A program made the translations under genes and the position numbers. From assembly GCF_040869045.1 (NCBI RefSeq), contig NC_090322.1:180977477-181041476 (forward strand): a stretch of 64,000 nucleotides of DNA, written 5' to 3'. Shown here in pieces: positions 45,176 to 56,524 of the stretch. The notes under the pieces are model-generated. The model searched no databases, had not been told where the DNA came from, and saw only the letters and a program-made list of their open reading frames with translations. Origin of the DNA: Eurosta solidaginis. Taxonomy: Eukaryota > Arthropoda > Insecta > Diptera > Tephritidae. Each line of letters opens with the position of its first letter. Positions within the stretch are counted from its first letter, which is position 1.

Positions 45176-45800
45176 TTAGCTTAGCATTGAAACCAGAACC
45201 AAAATCGTAATTTCAGCCCAACCGAAACCCGCACCACGCCCGAAGCCGAACTCCAAACCAAAGAGGAACGTGAACGGAAACCTGGACTGAAACCAGAACG
45301 TTAATCGAAACCAGAACAAAATTGATAGCGGGAGCAGAACTGCAACTGGACTGAAACCAGAACAAAATTGATAGCGGGAGCAGAACTGCAACAAAAATCC
45401 AAACCTGAAACTGCGGCTTAAACCAAAATGGAAACTGTTAGCGAATCGAAACCGAAACTGCGGCTGAAACCGGAACCCAAATTGTACTGAACTTTGAAGA
45501 GAAACCGGAATCAAATTCGAATTCATAACTAATGCCACAACCAGAATCATAACCGAAACTGAGACTGAATTTAAAAGACAAACCAAAACCTCATTTGACT
45601 GAATTTGGAAGACAAATCCAGATCCAAACTGATATCGAAACCGGAACTTAAATAAGACCCTAAACCAGACTCCAAAACGGATCGAAAGTGGAATCAACAT
45701 CGAGCCCAAACCAGGCAGAATCAAAAGCAGAAAATTAGCAAATTGGAGTTATAATCAAAATTCAAACCGAAACTGAAACCGCAAATGGAACCTAGGCTGA
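45176..45800 (+). repeat. Degenerate ACCGAAACTG minisatellite
   Basis: Words such as AACCGAAACTG, AACCAGAAC and GAACTGAAACC recur with about 6-12 base spacing over 600 bp. A longer unit (GGACTGAAACCAGAAC... GAGCAGAACTGCAAC) is duplicated at about 45282-45390. The 182-codon minus-strand ORF here is a repeat translation (Phe/Arg/Ser/Gln-rich). Confidence 0.75.
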
Positions 45801-45984
45801 AATTAAAATATGATTGCAATATGCATAGTGGTCTTCTCAGTCAAAATTAAATTGTAAATCAGAATTAAAATTGATGTCAGATTTGAAATATAGAAAGTGT
45901 GAAACTGAATCCGAACTGTTGAGAGACACTGAAGTGTTGTGGTTGAATTCGAAATATTGGGGAGCTCTTACTTTCAATTACTTC

Positions 45985-46240
45985 ATAAGTTGGCGCTTAA
46001 CCGTACAAACGGTTTTGGCAGTCCTCCGCTGAGCTAACTGGCGCCAATCGTTTCCACCTAGTCCATCCATCGGAGTAGCATTTATTGACTGACGTTGTTG
46101 TTTTGGCTTCCAATTCAACGAAGTTCTTTACTTTTCTGCCAACACTGACGTGGTTGCGAACACGCATGTGCTGTGAATATTTGCTTGACAACAGCAGGTA
46201 CTTCGTTTTGTCCTCATTGACCACCAAACCCATCTTTCTT
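45985..46240 (-). pseudogene. RTE 3' fragment with internal deletion
   Basis: Minus-strand frame starts at the MGLMVNEDKTK block, runs to the FVEL region, then jumps to the last codons (...LAPVSSAEDCQNRLYG) and the GGTTAAGCGCCAACTTAT tail. Most of the C-terminal domain is deleted. Confidence 0.8.
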
Positions 46241-46728
46241 ATTCATTTTCCAATTTGATACATATCCCATCCCATCTCTCCCAAATCAAATTATCCAATC
46301 CCATCTCTTATGATTCGTAACTGCCCACAAACGATTTTCGTCTTTTCTGCATTGAAGCTTTAGGGGCACAGATATGGCGGACCTGATACATCAGCTTGTT
46401 GGGTAGTGGGTACAGCGCTCTAATTGCGATCGAAACACCACATGCTAAGACTATCAAATGCGGTCAGGCCAAAAGTACTCGACCCTGTGAAGTCGCTGTC
46501 TAACTAATTGTCCTTTAACCCTTAGAACGTAACTTGGGACTACTTTTGCCTGCCTTCTGTAGAAAAACCCCTCGATCTATATTTCTGAGATGAACTTCAG
46601 CTTAATGCTGCCCTCAACGGCCACAGCAAGCCATGACTTTGTTGCTATGTTAAATGTTAGTCACGATGTCTATTGGCATGCACGCTTATTAACAAGATGG
46701 AAACTATTATCCACCACTGTATACATAA
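46241..46728. other. No recognised feature
   Basis: A CCCATC(TC)TCCCAAATCAAATTATCC stretch repeats loosely at 46265-46310. No gene seen. Confidence 0.4.
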
Positions 46729-46732
46729 ATAA

Positions 46733-47225
46733 TGTGGCGAATATTAGCATCACTAAGCTGAAACTAAGTAAATAAAGGCACAACAACAATAAAGCAAGCT
46801 GCCACTCTAAACAAATCAGTCATCAATTAGACACATATATACAACAACAAGAGATACTCACAAACACATGTAATCATCAGCCGAAGTAGTACTCACATAC
46901 ACACATGTATATGGCTACAAACTACAAATATATATGTATATGGCTGGTAACCAAGCATGAAGTTCGCGAAATTACTAGACCTTAGGAGAAATGGGTGAAC
47001 GAGGAAACCAAGAGTATAAAAGCAGCGCAAGCTGAGGCATGACTAATCAGTTTTGATTTAAACACGCTATTGGTTGTGAAGTATAATTGTGAAGTACTAC
47101 TCTCAAAGTAATCTTAATAAAGACCAGTTTGCAATACTAAATATTGGAGTGATTTATTCGACAATTTAGCGATTCGAACGTTTGCAGAAAGTGCACATAA
47201 CCAGGATTTCCCAAAATTCGTTACA
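46733..47225 (+). mobile_element. Solo LTR with 4-bp target duplication
   Basis: 493 bp from TGTGGCGAATATTAGC to AAAATTCGTTACA, flanked by ATAA on both sides (46729-46732, 47226-47229). It contains a TATA-like AGAGTATAAAAGCAGC near 47010 and a TAATAAAGACC polyadenylation-type signal near 47115. It resembles the LTRs at 58383 and 61546 in its 3' half, so it belongs to a related Ty3/gypsy-like family. The internal region was lost by LTR-LTR recombination. Confidence 0.85.
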
Positions 47226-47229
47226 ATAA

Positions 47230-47937
47230 TATAACACTCTACTGGCACACTTATTTCAATTTTGTAGATTTTTTGCATTCGCTGCAACGCAATAAATTTC
47301 CTATTTTGGTGTAAATGGCTAGCCAACCACTGACCAAATTTGACGAGTGCCTGCATTCACTACCAAATCGTAAAAGGGAAATATGTTTTTAGTTGTTTTC
47401 TTTTATTTTGCAGCACTTTTGGTTCGTTGAAGCAAAGCGATGACAGTATGCATAGCGGGGCGGGCGTCAATTAGCATTATGTTAGCTAGACAATAACATA
47501 TAAATTAACTGTTATTTTAGTCCATAATTAACAGTTAAATATATGTGCAAATGCTAGAGCATAAAGGGCCAAATTTTTGTCTGACGTCATCTTACTAAGG
47601 TACAAATATATGATGGATATCGGATTTCGAAAGACTCTCAATGTCTTTCCAATTAGATAGTTCTCAGTCCATCTTTGAAGCTCACATAGTCAGGTGTAAC
47701 CCCCAAGAATCTTCGCGGTACCAATATGCTTCAATAGCAACGATTTTCTGTAGTGAGCCTTAGCCATGAGGCTTTTGGCGTGTAAATATGTACAAGGTAT
47801 GGGGTAATCTAGAAAGTAAGCATAAGCTAAGTGTAAGTGTACGCATAGTCTTTGAAAGTGGTAGTTATATGGGTAGAAACAATGTACCTGGTGGAATTGA
47901 TATGAGGGAAATCAGACATCAAATCGATACAAGAATG
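47230..47937. other. No recognised feature
   Basis: AT-rich, with no supported ORF. Confidence 0.5.
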
Positions 47938-49097
47938 TCTGTAGGAAAATGAACCTAGGGTAACCCTGGAATGTGTTTGTATGACATGGGTATCAAATGG
48001 AAAGTATTAAAGAGTATCTTAAAAGGGAGTGGGCGATAGATCTATAGTTGGACACCTTTTCGCCATAAAGGTGGACCAGGGGTGACTCTAGAATGTGTTT
48101 GTACGATATGGGTATCAAATTAAAGGTATTAATGAGGGCTTTAAAAGGGAGTGGTCCTTAGTTGTATATGTGAAGGCGTTTTCGAGATATCGACCAAAAT
48201 ATGGACCAGGGTGACCCAGAACATCATCTGTCGGGTACCGCTAATTTATTTATATAAGTAATACCACGAACAGTATTCCTGCCATGATTCCAAGGGCTTT
48301 TGATTTCGCCCTGCAGAGCTTTTTCATTTTCTTCTACTTAATACATATGGTAGGTATCACACCTATTTTACAAAGTTTTTTCTAAAGTTATGTATATTTT
48401 TCGTCAAAAAACCAATGCAATCAACATGTTTCATCCCTTTTTTCGTATTTGGTATAGAATTATTGCATTTTTTTCATTTTTCGATATCGAAAAGGTGGGC
48501 GTGGTCATAGTCGGATTTCGAGCATTTTTGTACCAAGATAAAGTGAGTTCAGATAAGTACGTGAACTAAGTTTGGTAAAAATATATGGATTTTTGCTCAA
48601 GTTATCGTGTTAACGGCCGAGCGGAAGGACGGACAAAACTGGGCATGGCTTCAACCGATTTCGTCCATTTTCACAGAAAACAGTTATCATCATAGAAGCT
48701 ATGCCCTTACCAAATTTCACATGGATTAGTAAATTTTTGTTCGACTTATGGCATTAAAAGTATTCTAAACAAATTAAATGAAAAAGCGCGCAGCCACGCG
48801 CATTTTGAAATTTTCTTTTATTTTGGATTTTGTTGCACCATATCATTACTATTATTACATTAATGTTGACATAATTTACTCATCAACATAACTCAAAATT
48901 TACTCAAGATATCGCGTTAACGGACAGACGGACGGACGTATGGACGGACATGGCTAAATGAATTTCCTTTTTCGCCGAGATCATTTTGATATATAGAAGT
49001 CTATATCTATCTCGATTAGTTTATGCCGTTACGGGGTACCGTTATGCGAACAATATTAATATGCTCTGTGAGCACTGCACAGCTGAGTATAAAAAAT
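47938..49097 (+). repeat. Family A repeat, 5'-truncated and internally deleted
   Basis: Begins at GTCTGTAGGAAAATGAACC, has about two array units, and ends with the canonical CTCTGTGAGCACTGCACAGCTGAGTATAAAAAA. The ~400 bp between 48880 and the ATAACTCAAAATTTACTC block are missing compared with 30540-31010. Confidence 0.75.
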
Positions 49098-49159
49098 AGA
49101 AGGAGGGTAGAAAAAGGAAAGATTAAAAGTGAAAACCGAAGTCAGAACGGAAACTAGAA

Positions 49160-49340
49160 GGCATGTTACCAATTTGTTATCGATGTGTTAACGGTTATTA
49201 TCGAGGAGTTTGCGGTTTGTAATAGACGGTTTATGGACCTGTTATCGAGTTATTGCATTGTAATAGGTCTATCGACGAGTTGTAGCGAGTTATACATTTT
49301 TTATCGAAGTATTTAAATTTGCTTTCGATAGAAGCTAAGG
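49160..49340 (+). repeat. Weak TATCGA-rich repeat
   Basis: GTTATCGA, TTATCGAGG and CTATCGACGAG words recur irregularly, similar to 5626-5955 but more decayed. Confidence 0.5.
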
Positions 49341-49703
49341 CTATCGAGAAGTCGTGGATATCGACAAGCTACCGAAAAGATAGAGGAAGGGAGGCATTGA
49401 GTTTTCGATTTGTAAGCGAAGCGCTACAAATTTATTATAGGCGTGTTATTTCAATATTTCAAATATTTCAGTTAAGCGCTCGAAGTCAACAACTGGCCAG
49501 AAAAGCCTCGACACCTGCAAAGAGACGGTGTCATTGCAGTGCTTGTTTATCTGAGTCGGGACCCACCTGTCCAAAAGCAGAGAGCAAGGGGCCAGTAGAA
49601 TACCAAAGCCTCCACAGAGAAACACGTTCCATCGGCCAGAGGTCAGCCTGACAGTTGCCTTTATATCAGCAGCCATCCTTAATTTCCATTTAGCAATGAG
49701 CTC

Positions 49704-50540
49704 ATGGTATACTATAAAAGCGTGCAATTACTGGCATATGCTGATGACATTGATATCATCGGCCTAAACACCCGCGCTGTTAGTTCTGCTTACTCCAAGC
49801 TGGAAAAAGAAGCGGTAAAGATGGGTTTGATGGTGAATGAGGACAAAACGAAGTACCTGCTGTCATCGAGCAAAGAGTCAGCGCATATGCGCCTTGGCAA
49901 CCACGCTACTGTTGGCAGCCATAATTTCGAAATAGTAAAAGACTTCGTTTATTTGGGAACCAGCATCAACATTAGCAACAACATCAGCACTGAAATCCAG
50001 CGAAGAATCAATCTTGCCAATAAATGCTACTTTGGACTAGGTAGGCAATTGAAAAGTAAAGTCCTCTCTCGGCGAACGAAAATCATACTCTACAAGTCAC
50101 TTATCGTACCCGTCCTGCTATATGGGGCAGAAGCATGGACCATGACAACAGCAGATGAAGCGGCTTTGGGAGTGTTCGAGAGAAAAGTTCTTCGAAAGAT
50201 TTATGGACCTCTACGCGTTGGCGATGGCGAGTACCGAAGAAGATTTAATGATGAGCTGTACGAGCTATACGCAGACATCAACATAGTCCAGCGAATTAAA
50301 ACGCAGCGGCTGCGCTGGCTAGGCCATGTTATGCGAATGAAAGATGATGCTCCGGCCAGGAAAGTGTTTCTATCGGAGCCCGCCTATGGAAGCAGAGGTA
50401 GAGGGCGGCCCCCACTCCGTTGGAAGGACCAGGTGGAAAACGATTTAAACTCCCTTGGTGTGACCAATTGGCGCCGGTTGGCGGAGCGAAGGAGCGACTG
50501 GCGCGCCTTGTTGGACGGCCATAACCGTTTAGACGGTTAA
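49704..50540 (+). pseudogene. RTE ORF2 3' part, open, with host-derived start codon
   Basis: 278 codons without interruption: reverse transcriptase palm with an intact YADD active site (residues ~13-16), then the C-terminal region with LYKSLIVPVLLYGAEAW, RWLGHVMRM and a basic GRGRPPLRW before the stop. It lacks endonuclease and most of the polymerase, so it cannot work. The ATG comes from the flanking duplication. Its quality suggests a recent insertion, and it serves as the reference for damage in the copy at 41107-44510. Confidence 0.9.
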
Positions 50541-50569
50541 GCGCCAATTAAGTAAGTAAGTAAGTAAGT
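49710..50569 (+). mobile_element. 5'-truncated RTE element with 15-bp target duplication
   Basis: Flanked by AATGAGCTCATGGTA (49695-49709 and 50570-50584). It holds the last ~860 bp of the RTE family and ends in (TAAG)n. It inserted into the old R1/LOA-like LINE on the opposite strand. Confidence 0.95.
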
Positions 50570-51304
50570 AATGAGCTCATGGTAAAATACTCCACCCCAA
50601 ATTCTTCCACAAGACTCCCGTCCTATATTAATTCCCCACTTCATTCATCCCTTGAGGGAATGTAAATGGTAAATGTGGTAACAGCAGCTGAAGCCGGCGC
50701 ACAGGGATGAAGTCGAAATTGGTCAGTATACTTGAGTGCCGTTATTTACAAGATTTTATCCCGCGTCACGAAGCCGTATCGCCGCCCGCGGTGCGGATTT
50801 TTACGCACGATGTCAACCGGGTACAGTTTCACAATTTCGTTAAATGCCAGTGTAGGTGTTGTACGAAGGGCTCCATCGCTAAACGTTGCACTCATTTCAA
50901 CCATTTCACCATAGAAGAAGAGTCTAGTTAGTAGTCTCTACCAGAGAATAATGTCATAACAGAGAATCGATCTGGCCGCCATATCGTACATACCATGTAC
51001 TACCCTTGGATATAGTTCCCAACTTTTTGCAAATTGCCCCTCAACAGCAGTACAAGGCAACCGAAGCCTTCCTAGCCCTGAGCTCCACGGCTCCATGTCA
51101 GGTTGCTGCCAAGAATAATCCCAAAGTACTTGTACCCTGTCAGATAGCTCCATCGGTACTCGCCTAATAGAGTGTGGCCTAACTCAGCAATCTTGTAGCT
51201 CCGCATGAACAAAATTAACTGACAAGAATTGAACGGGGATCGGCATAGGCCATCACTTGGCAGATCCTCCCATCAAGGTCCTGAAGCTGGTCGTTAATAA
51301 GTGA

Positions 51305-51660
51305 ATAAATAAAAAAAATAAATGTAAAGCGCGAAAACCTCCGAAGCGATTTTGGGCCGAGCTTCTCCTCCAATTCGCTTCGTACTCCTTTTAATTTTTT
51401 CTACAAGTTGGCGGCAAGGACCTACACGTTTTATACCAATTTCGAATGGCATCTGCAAGGCAAATGAGTTCTCACTGACAAGTTTTTCATAGCGGAAATA
51501 CACTCTGTGTCACTGCCAAGAGGCGACCCCGCTTAGAAAAACTTTCTTTTATTTGAAAAAATTTGTTTATAAAATTTTGGTGCTGTTTTTCCCTGGCCGT
51601 GAACCCACGATCTTCGGTGTGGTAGGCGGAGCAAGCTACCACCACACCACGGTGGCCGCT
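51305..51660 (-). repeat. tRNA-derived SINE, full length, diverged
   Basis: Head at 51660 (AGCGGCCACCGTGG), tail near 51310. It has more substitutions than other copies (for example in the B-box region, CCCTGGCCGTGAACC), so it is older. It lies inside the old LINE. Confidence 0.8.
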
Positions 51661-52189
51661 ATTCATTATCGCCGTCGTTCATTACCAGGATCTAAATCAG
51701 GGGAGTAAGAATACCCCTCCGCCCCTTCTCACTTTACTCTAAGCCGCCATTCCCCCCAATCCGCCGTTTAAGTCTTGCCACTCATTATTCTGCTGATGAA
51801 TTCCCGCGGAGTCGATTCGACTCTCAGTGTTGACAAGGCCCTTTCAATTTCAGCTGGTAATGCTTTGTTGAGGGCTCCTCCTATGAAAGGCACCTAGCAC
51901 AAATTCTTTGTTCTCAAGGTATATTAGTTTGATAACCGAATTAAGAGTTGTTTCCGAAGACCTACCCTTGCATGTTGAGATGCCGAGAATCGCTCTGGCG
52001 GAATCCTGCGTTTTACGCAAAGGTCAACCAAGCGTTCCAGCGGTATGGTTTTAAGTCCTTGGAAGAAACCATATACCAAGACCTAAGAACATAGCCCCAC
52101 CGCAGAGAGTTGGCGCAAAGAGGATCCAGCCAGCTACAAGAAGCCTCCAAAGATCTCTGAAGCTACATTAAGTAAGAGAAGCTTGTCTT

Positions 52190-53237
52190 CGGAGGTATAT
52201 CGCGACTTGTATTTTATTTATTTTTTTTTCACAGCTGGGTATAAAATAGCCGTTCCACCTGTACTTGCTCACTTTTATACCCAAAATACATCAATCTAAT
52301 TAATCATTGTTGCTGAACGCTTTCAATATTTAAATTTGATCAGTCCACAGCTACTCGTATGGCAAATGAGTAAAACAAAACAACAGCGATAAGTACTTAT
52401 CTAAAAAAATTATCTATTGCAAAAATGAGGATACACCTCGACAGGTATCTAAAGCGTCTATTTAGTAAATTTGATATTTTAAATTAATGAATAATGAATA
52501 TTTAAAGTGTTTATATGTATGTGTGCTGATATGCATGTGTATATGTGCAAAGTGCACTGTAGCGTATCACGACCGTTGCTTTCAGCATGTTTCGATTTCA
52601 TTTACAAAAACAATGCAAAAAAAAATGTTAGTAAACAAACATAACGAAGAGCAGAAAATAAAGAATCGCAAAACGTAAGATTCCAAACGAAAAACCGGGT
52701 CGAGTAAATAACGTTTTGATGCTTCCTTGCTTGCTGGCTGACTGGCATCTTGTTTGGTACGCTGACTAAACTGGAAGCCAGCAGCGCTGGAATAGCTTGT
52801 TGCTAGTCTGAGAAATAAACAATTGAATGCTTGGACTACTCCAACTGACCTTTATTGGTCCAGTGATTTCATAGTGGCGACACGTTTCGCTGGCTTAGCA
52901 GTAAAATCTTAGATATGTATATGCAAATGTATGTGTGCGTGTGTATGTATGTATATTAGAGAACATAAGCTTAAACAACGGGAAAAATTGTTTCATTCAA
53001 CAAATTGTTGTTGCTTCAGAAGCTCTTAGTTGTTTAGATTACAACAGAACAGCTTCGCTGGAAAATTGCAACAACAATGACTTTGTTGACCAGCATGTTG
53101 CGCTGTTATGTAACAACTTTAAATAAACGCAAAATCGCTGAGGCACAGCGTTGGTACTTTACAACAACAACAGCGTTGAAAAAGGTATAAAAGAAATATG
53201 TAAGAAAATATTAGTTTAAAGCAAGAGTTATATACCC
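52190..53237. other. No recognised gene; possible LTR-like relic
   Basis: 52800-52880 (a GAGAAATAAACAATTG polyadenylation-like word followed by GACCTTTATTGGTCCAGTG) has the feel of an LTR, but no ends could be fixed. TATGTGTG runs near 52500 and 52930. Confidence 0.3.
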
Positions 53238-54180
53238 AATAGTACGAAGTTGCTTCGCCCCATCCAATAGCTGCGACCAATCACAAATTGTCATCAATGT
53301 CCTCTAACGAGAGTCCAAGGAAACTTACTGTTTCAACAGGGATGGACCATAGTGAGAGGGGTGTTAGAGGCGTTGGTTCCACATTACAGTTGAAGAGATA
53401 GTTGGTGTCATGTGGGGACATATTGCAAGCAGTACATACAGTTTGTATAACCAGATCGAAGTTGTGCTAGAGTGACGCGCGTTTCCCTGGGGAGAGTGTG
53501 CTAGTTTTGGATATTGTCTTTGAGTACAGGATTCACCGGGCAATTCCTGGTCCGACGCCTGTTGTGAATATCACTGAGGACCTGCTTATGCTTTTTTGCC
53601 TCATACGGCTGTGTTCTCAGCTGCCCTATTTCCTCATAATGCTTACGGAGATGACTCCATAGGCCCCTGGGAGGTGTAGCCTTATCAATCAGACGTATGG
53701 TGGGATGCCAAGGTTTCTGGGCGTCCATGTTGTAAATAGGGTCCCCGATGATTTGGTGGTCGACAATGTCAGGTTTCACGAGGCCAAAATACCGGAGAGA
53801 TCAGGGATATAGTTGCTTATTTTATTAGATAGCTCATCGATGGGTGGGCTGGAACCTGTTTGCCATTATAGTGTAGTCATCGGCGTACAATGGTGACTCC
53901 TTCTGGTGGTGAAGGTAGCTTCGATATATACAAGTTAAACAGAAGTGGAGATGGGACACTACCCTGTGGCACCCCTATTTTAATTCTTGTTGGTTTGGAT
54001 GTTATTTCCTGAATTGCGCCGATGCTTTCCGACCAGACAGATAATTTGCGGTCCACTTTATTTTTTTGAGACTTAGGGAAGGGATTTCCCTTCCAGGTCT
54101 TGCAATAACGTGCCGTGGTTGACCATATCAAAAGCTTTTGAAGGGTCTAACGCACCGAGTGCTTTCCTATGGTGGGGGTT
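53238..54180 (-). pseudogene. 2A/PHD-type LINE fragment, deleted and decayed
   Basis: 53877-54131 matches the reverse transcriptase block with GVPQGSVPSPLLFNLYISKLP. 53501-53779 matches the connecting and C-terminal part (LIDKATPPRGLWSHLRKH). 53240-53480 is the knuckle and 3' end, without a CAA tail. The thumb region is deleted around 53750. No target duplication seen. Confidence 0.8.
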
Positions 54181-54187
54181 TCCATCT

Positions 54188-55912
54188 GCAATTGATGCTT
54201 AACCGACTAGGTGCCTCAGATCTAACTATGCCAATTAGCTAAAACCAATTGGCATCACCAAGAGGGATCTGGTCCCTCTCCATTAGCCTCATCCAACTTA
54301 GTGGAGGGTTTCTCCTTTCTCTCGGTTTGAGCGAATTTATCTAAAAGCGAGCTGCCAGCGAAGTTTTTGAGTATTTGTTCATACTGCTCAATTACACCTT
54401 CTTCGATACACACCGCTATCACCACGGGAAGAAATGACATTTTATCTTACTTTCGAAATGTGTTATTTATTCTTCTTTAGCTGACGGTTAAACATCTTCC
54501 CGGGAGGTGATGCTAATTGTAAACGGAAGCTTAGTTTTTGCCAAATAGGGGGAGCCTTCCCTACTGCTTTGCTCAAGGACACAAGGAGAGCCTTCTTTTC
54601 TATCCCATAGTAAATTTTTCGCTGTACAGCCGCGGTGACACACATTGGCTTCTACAAGATATTGGTCTGAGTCGATATTGAATATTTGTAACGGTATGAC
54701 AGGACGTCGTAGCTATGTCTGGCAGGGTTCTGCAGACCTCCCGTTGTGAGGTCTTACATCATGGTAGCGGACTGTAAGGTCTAAGGTGGCAAGATAAAGT
54801 GTACAAGCGCTAGCTGGGGGGGAAATTCATCTGACCATAAGGTGAAGCTGCAGGCGGATTAAACAGCTCGTTGGAACACTATTTCGCTCAGAACGGGGGA
54901 GAGCATGCACCTGAAATATCCGGCTTACGTGAGTGATTATGCAGATAATCGGGTTCGTGGTGGAAAAGATATTTCGTCTTCAAATACTGGTTTCCATATA
55001 TGCTAACGAATATCTCTTCGATATGCGTATAATATCGCTTTTGGTTAATACAAGCGCCAACGAAGGTGAAGAACGATGGGGAGATGAACCCATTCTACCA
55101 GCGCCTAATATGCCATAATATAAAAGCCCCTACAGTCGGTGTTTGCAGCTGCCACCACGATAACTCACGTCATGGACTGACGCTGAGCGACTTCGCTGGT
55201 TTCTAATGGTTGTCCCTCTTCGAAAATCACCCAACCATTTCGTGCTATAGATGTGCACACGATTCGAAGGCCCAATTATACCGAAATCCCTATCCCTATC
55301 TCGCCCCTATCTCAAAATTCACACTGTCCTCTCCTTGGCTAAAAGGGTGCAAACAAAAACCCAAAAAAGTCAAGGGTAGAAAAGTTGCGAAGACAATAAA
55401 CTACGTAATGCATAACTTCAGCGCATGTCGTACTGCCACTGAGAAAATAATTGCACTCTAACGTCCATGGTTGAAAATGGCGCAATGCAACCGAAATATT
55501 GACGCTACCTATAGGGCTATGTTGAGTTGTAATGTAACCAGAAGAGTATAGAGAAGAAAGCGGAAAACGCCTTTTAAGATAAAAGAAATTAGAGGCAGAA
55601 ACGGCGAAAGACGGAGAGGTTCAAGCCCGAGTCGATGAAGCGTCCATACAAAATACTGAACCGAGCTCACCATCGATGATAATGGAATTTATTGGAAAAC
55701 TTTAATCTACGAGTTATATGGCAATCCCCAAAAAAGCATAACCTGCAAACTGCGTAAGCTATCGCGAAATCGGCTTTTTTAGTATCGCATACAAAATTAA
55801 AGTTAAAGTTCAGCAAGCGTATCATGAAAGAAAGACTGAAACCCGCCGTGAACCAGCTTATTCGACTTTATCAATGCGGATTCAGACCGAGAATTGATTA
55901 CACGCAACCTTG
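54188..55912. pseudogene. Mosaic of decayed RTE fragments on both strands
   Basis: 54188-54310 (minus) resembles the RTE 3' end (GCTTAACCGACTAGG ... CCAATTGGCATCACCAAGAGGG). 54640-54690 (minus) resembles the endonuclease SDH region. 54890-55280 (plus) resembles the start and mid endonuclease. 55480-55910 (plus) resembles the linker and early reverse transcriptase (CAACCGAAATATTGACGC, AGACTGAAACCCGCCGTGAAC). No usable frame remains. Probably more than one insertion or rearrangement. Confidence 0.55.
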
Positions 55913-56090
55913 GTGGCCGCCTTGGTGTAGTGGTAGCGTACTCCGCCTAACACACCGAAGGTCTTAAGCTCAAGGCAAGGCAACATCGAAAATTTAGATC
56001 GAAGCTATTTCAATTAGAATTAAGTTTTTCTAAGCGGATTCAGCCTCGACAGGGATTTGGCAGACACGCCGAGTGTATTTCTACTACAGG
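55913..56090 (+). repeat. SINE 5' half, divergent subtype
   Basis: GGTGGCCGCCTTGGTGTAGTGGTAGCGTACTCCGCC carries a good A box. The B-box region is altered (TCTTAAGCTCAAGGC). It follows the SINE body to about 56090 and then stops. Confidence 0.7.
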
Positions 56091-56520
56091 GTATAATATT
56101 CAATAGCAACAAAAGAAAAGTTTTATTTTCGTGTTACTTAGTAAATGTGAACAATGCACCAACGAAGTCAGCCAGTGGATATTGCAAGCGCGTATTATAT
56201 ACAGGCATAATAATGATGTTACGAATATCCGCATTGCAAACATCTCGGCGAAGCTTTTGTGATTGCGAATTTAAAAAAAACAGGTGTACGAGAACCGAAT
56301 GCACCGATATGCCACTTTGTATGTCCCCTCATATAAATCACTTATGCCTATTTCACACAGAGCCTTAATGAAATAATTAGTCAAGTTTTCTACATTAAAC
56401 CCCTAATCGAACTCAATCTTCCATACAAAATACAAATTCTTAATTATCCCATTATTGCTTCATTGAATGCCTAATCGAATGAAAAATCCAGTCGGTTTTG
56501 CTTGGTGCTTCGAATTTTAT
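56091..56520. other. No recognised feature
   Basis: No gene or repeat match found. Confidence 0.5.
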
Positions 56521-56524
56521 TGTC

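Larger units (their letters stand above)
49456..52185 (-). pseudogene. Old R1/LOA-like LINE, broken by an RTE fragment and a SINE
   Basis: Three minus-strand parts. 51661-52185 has reverse transcriptase remnants (LERLVDLCVKRRIPPERFSASQHA with frameshifts, then ALNKALPAEIERALSTLRVE). 50585-51300 has a later part (ALRTTPTLAFNEIVKLYPVDIV near 50780-50880). 49456-49694 has the LFWPVVDFERLTE linker after RNase H. This order fits one element of the R1/LOA/Jockey group. Many stops and frameshifts. Confidence 0.65.

Noticed and set aside
45176..45724. 182-codon minus-strand ORF
   Set aside because: Translation of the ACCGAAACTG minisatellite: Phe/Arg/Ser/Gln repeats without a domain.
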